In this document: positions 63,524 to 64,000 of the stretch, in pieces
Layout of the letters: every line of letters begins with the position of its first letter
Numbering within the stretch: position 1 is the first letter of the stretch
NCBI GenBank assembly: GCA_963759055.1
Contig: CAVWYD010000006.1
Location: 186,001 to 250,000 of the forward strand
Direction of reading: 5' to 3'
Source of the DNA: Thiosocius sp963759055
Lineage (GTDB): Bacteria > Pseudomonadota > Gammaproteobacteria > Chromatiales > Chromatiaceae
Length of the DNA: 64,000 nucleotides
Translations under genes and position numbers: made by a program
The notes under the pieces: model-generated
Databases searched by the model: none
Seen by the model: the letters and a program-made list of their open reading frames with translations, nothing else
Told to the model about the DNA's origin: nothing

Positions 63524-64000
63524 CGACAATGTCCTTCAAAGCAATGTTCAGGCGGTGGACGAAACCGGCATCCGGTTGGGCATCGACATGCACAACCCAG
63601 CAGTCTCGGCACGGAAGACGCCGGCATTTTACCGCATCTTTCTCGGTCATCAGAATCGGAAGACCATCGTCGAACTCCAGGTCTCCGGCATCAAACGGGT
63701 GGTGATCGGGAAACGGATGCGGTTCGACCTCGATACCATGTCGGGTCAGCAACTGAAAAAAACGCTGCGGGTTGCCGATGCCGGCGATCGCATGCACGGC
63801 TCGACCGGCCAGTTCAGAAATATCCAGCTCGCTGTCGCCGGCCAGCGAGCGCAGCATTGGCTGGAACAGCTTCATCGAGAACTCTCCTTCGCCGACCCTG
63901 CCCGTTCACGACCACGAGATCGACACGGTCCAGTCGTGATTTCGGCTCGCGCAGAGGGCCGGCAGGCAGCAGAAAGCCATTGCCCAGCCTTCGCTCACCA
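63480..64000 (-). CDS. lpxK: Tetraacyldisaccharide 4'-kinase LpxK, 3' part, one frame break
   Basis: Phosphorylates the 4'-position of the lipid A disaccharide. The visible part includes LGNGFLLPAGPLREP, SRLDRVDLVVVNG, FPDHHPFDAGDLEF and LPILMTEKDAVKC. The frame breaks near 63885-63890: VVVNGQG continues as GEGEFSMKLFQPMLR one base out of phase, and dropping one base repairs it. The 5' end lies beyond the window. It overlaps the Trm112-like gene by about 44 bases. Confidence 0.8.

Noticed and set aside
56150..63895. Programmed +1 frameshifting across the right-end genes
   Set aside because: Breaks lie at varied sequences without a shared slippery site and affect unrelated housekeeping genes, so read errors explain them better.

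Overview
The window looks like chromosome of a free-living gammaproteobacterium of moderately high G+C. The family content (SdhE, YjgA/DarP, FadE-type acyl-CoA dehydrogenase, divergent rluC/rne, kdsB-lpxK) and the neighbourhoods fit that class; I cannot place it to genus. I see no rRNA, tRNA, insertion sequence, prophage or CRISPR array.

Layout. 0.4-9.8 kb: housekeeping and small envelope genes (DUF192 lipoprotein, dsbB, an esterase-like hydrolase, an M48-like lipoprotein with an altered zinc motif, a DUF429 protein, an overlapping ahcY-pcm pair, a class V aminotransferase, a YiiX-like papain-fold protein). 9.8-17.9 kb: a tight fatty-acid oxidation operon (fadE, thiolase, fadJ-like, acyl-CoA synthetase, YciA-like thioesterase). 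17.9-21.7 kb: a PCu(A)C copper chaperone and a TRAP transporter (dctPQM). 21.8-27.8 kb, minus strand: recJ-yjgA and sdhCDAB-sdhE. 27.8-39 kb: cell-surface assembly, with a phosphopantetheinyl transferase, galE, uppP, a trypsin-like protease and an exosortase-A-associated accessory set (acyl-CoA ligase, PLP decarboxylase, two alpha/beta hydrolases, acyl carrier protein), then an asparagine-synthase-like protein and a polysaccharide deacetylase. No exosortase or glycosyltransferase is visible here. 39-47.5 kb: phoU, phoBR with a good Pho box, sppA-like, a phosphatase, rluC and rne with a long structured leader. 47.5-55.5 kb: a tyrosine phosphatase, a GIN-domain protein, DUF1631 and PilZ proteins, and an ExeA/GspB-like pair.

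55.4-61.9 kb, minus strand, is the most unusual part: a Fap-like (functional amyloid) locus. In transcription order it encodes a large Asp/Asn/Ser/Gly-rich repetitive secreted protein, a 120-residue secreted protein, a C39-type peptidase, another secreted protein, a FapF-like outer-membrane barrel with an N-terminal coiled coil, and a small lipoprotein. Three of the secreted proteins share a C-terminal QN-x3-N motif. A sigma-54-like promoter lies upstream. The ExeA/GspB pair converges on this locus.

The last 8 kb (about 56.1-64 kb) has many reading-frame breaks, nearly all repaired by removing one base. They also hit kdsB and lpxK, which are normally essential, so sequencing or assembly error is more likely than gene decay. 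I give those genes their reconstructed extents and flag each break.
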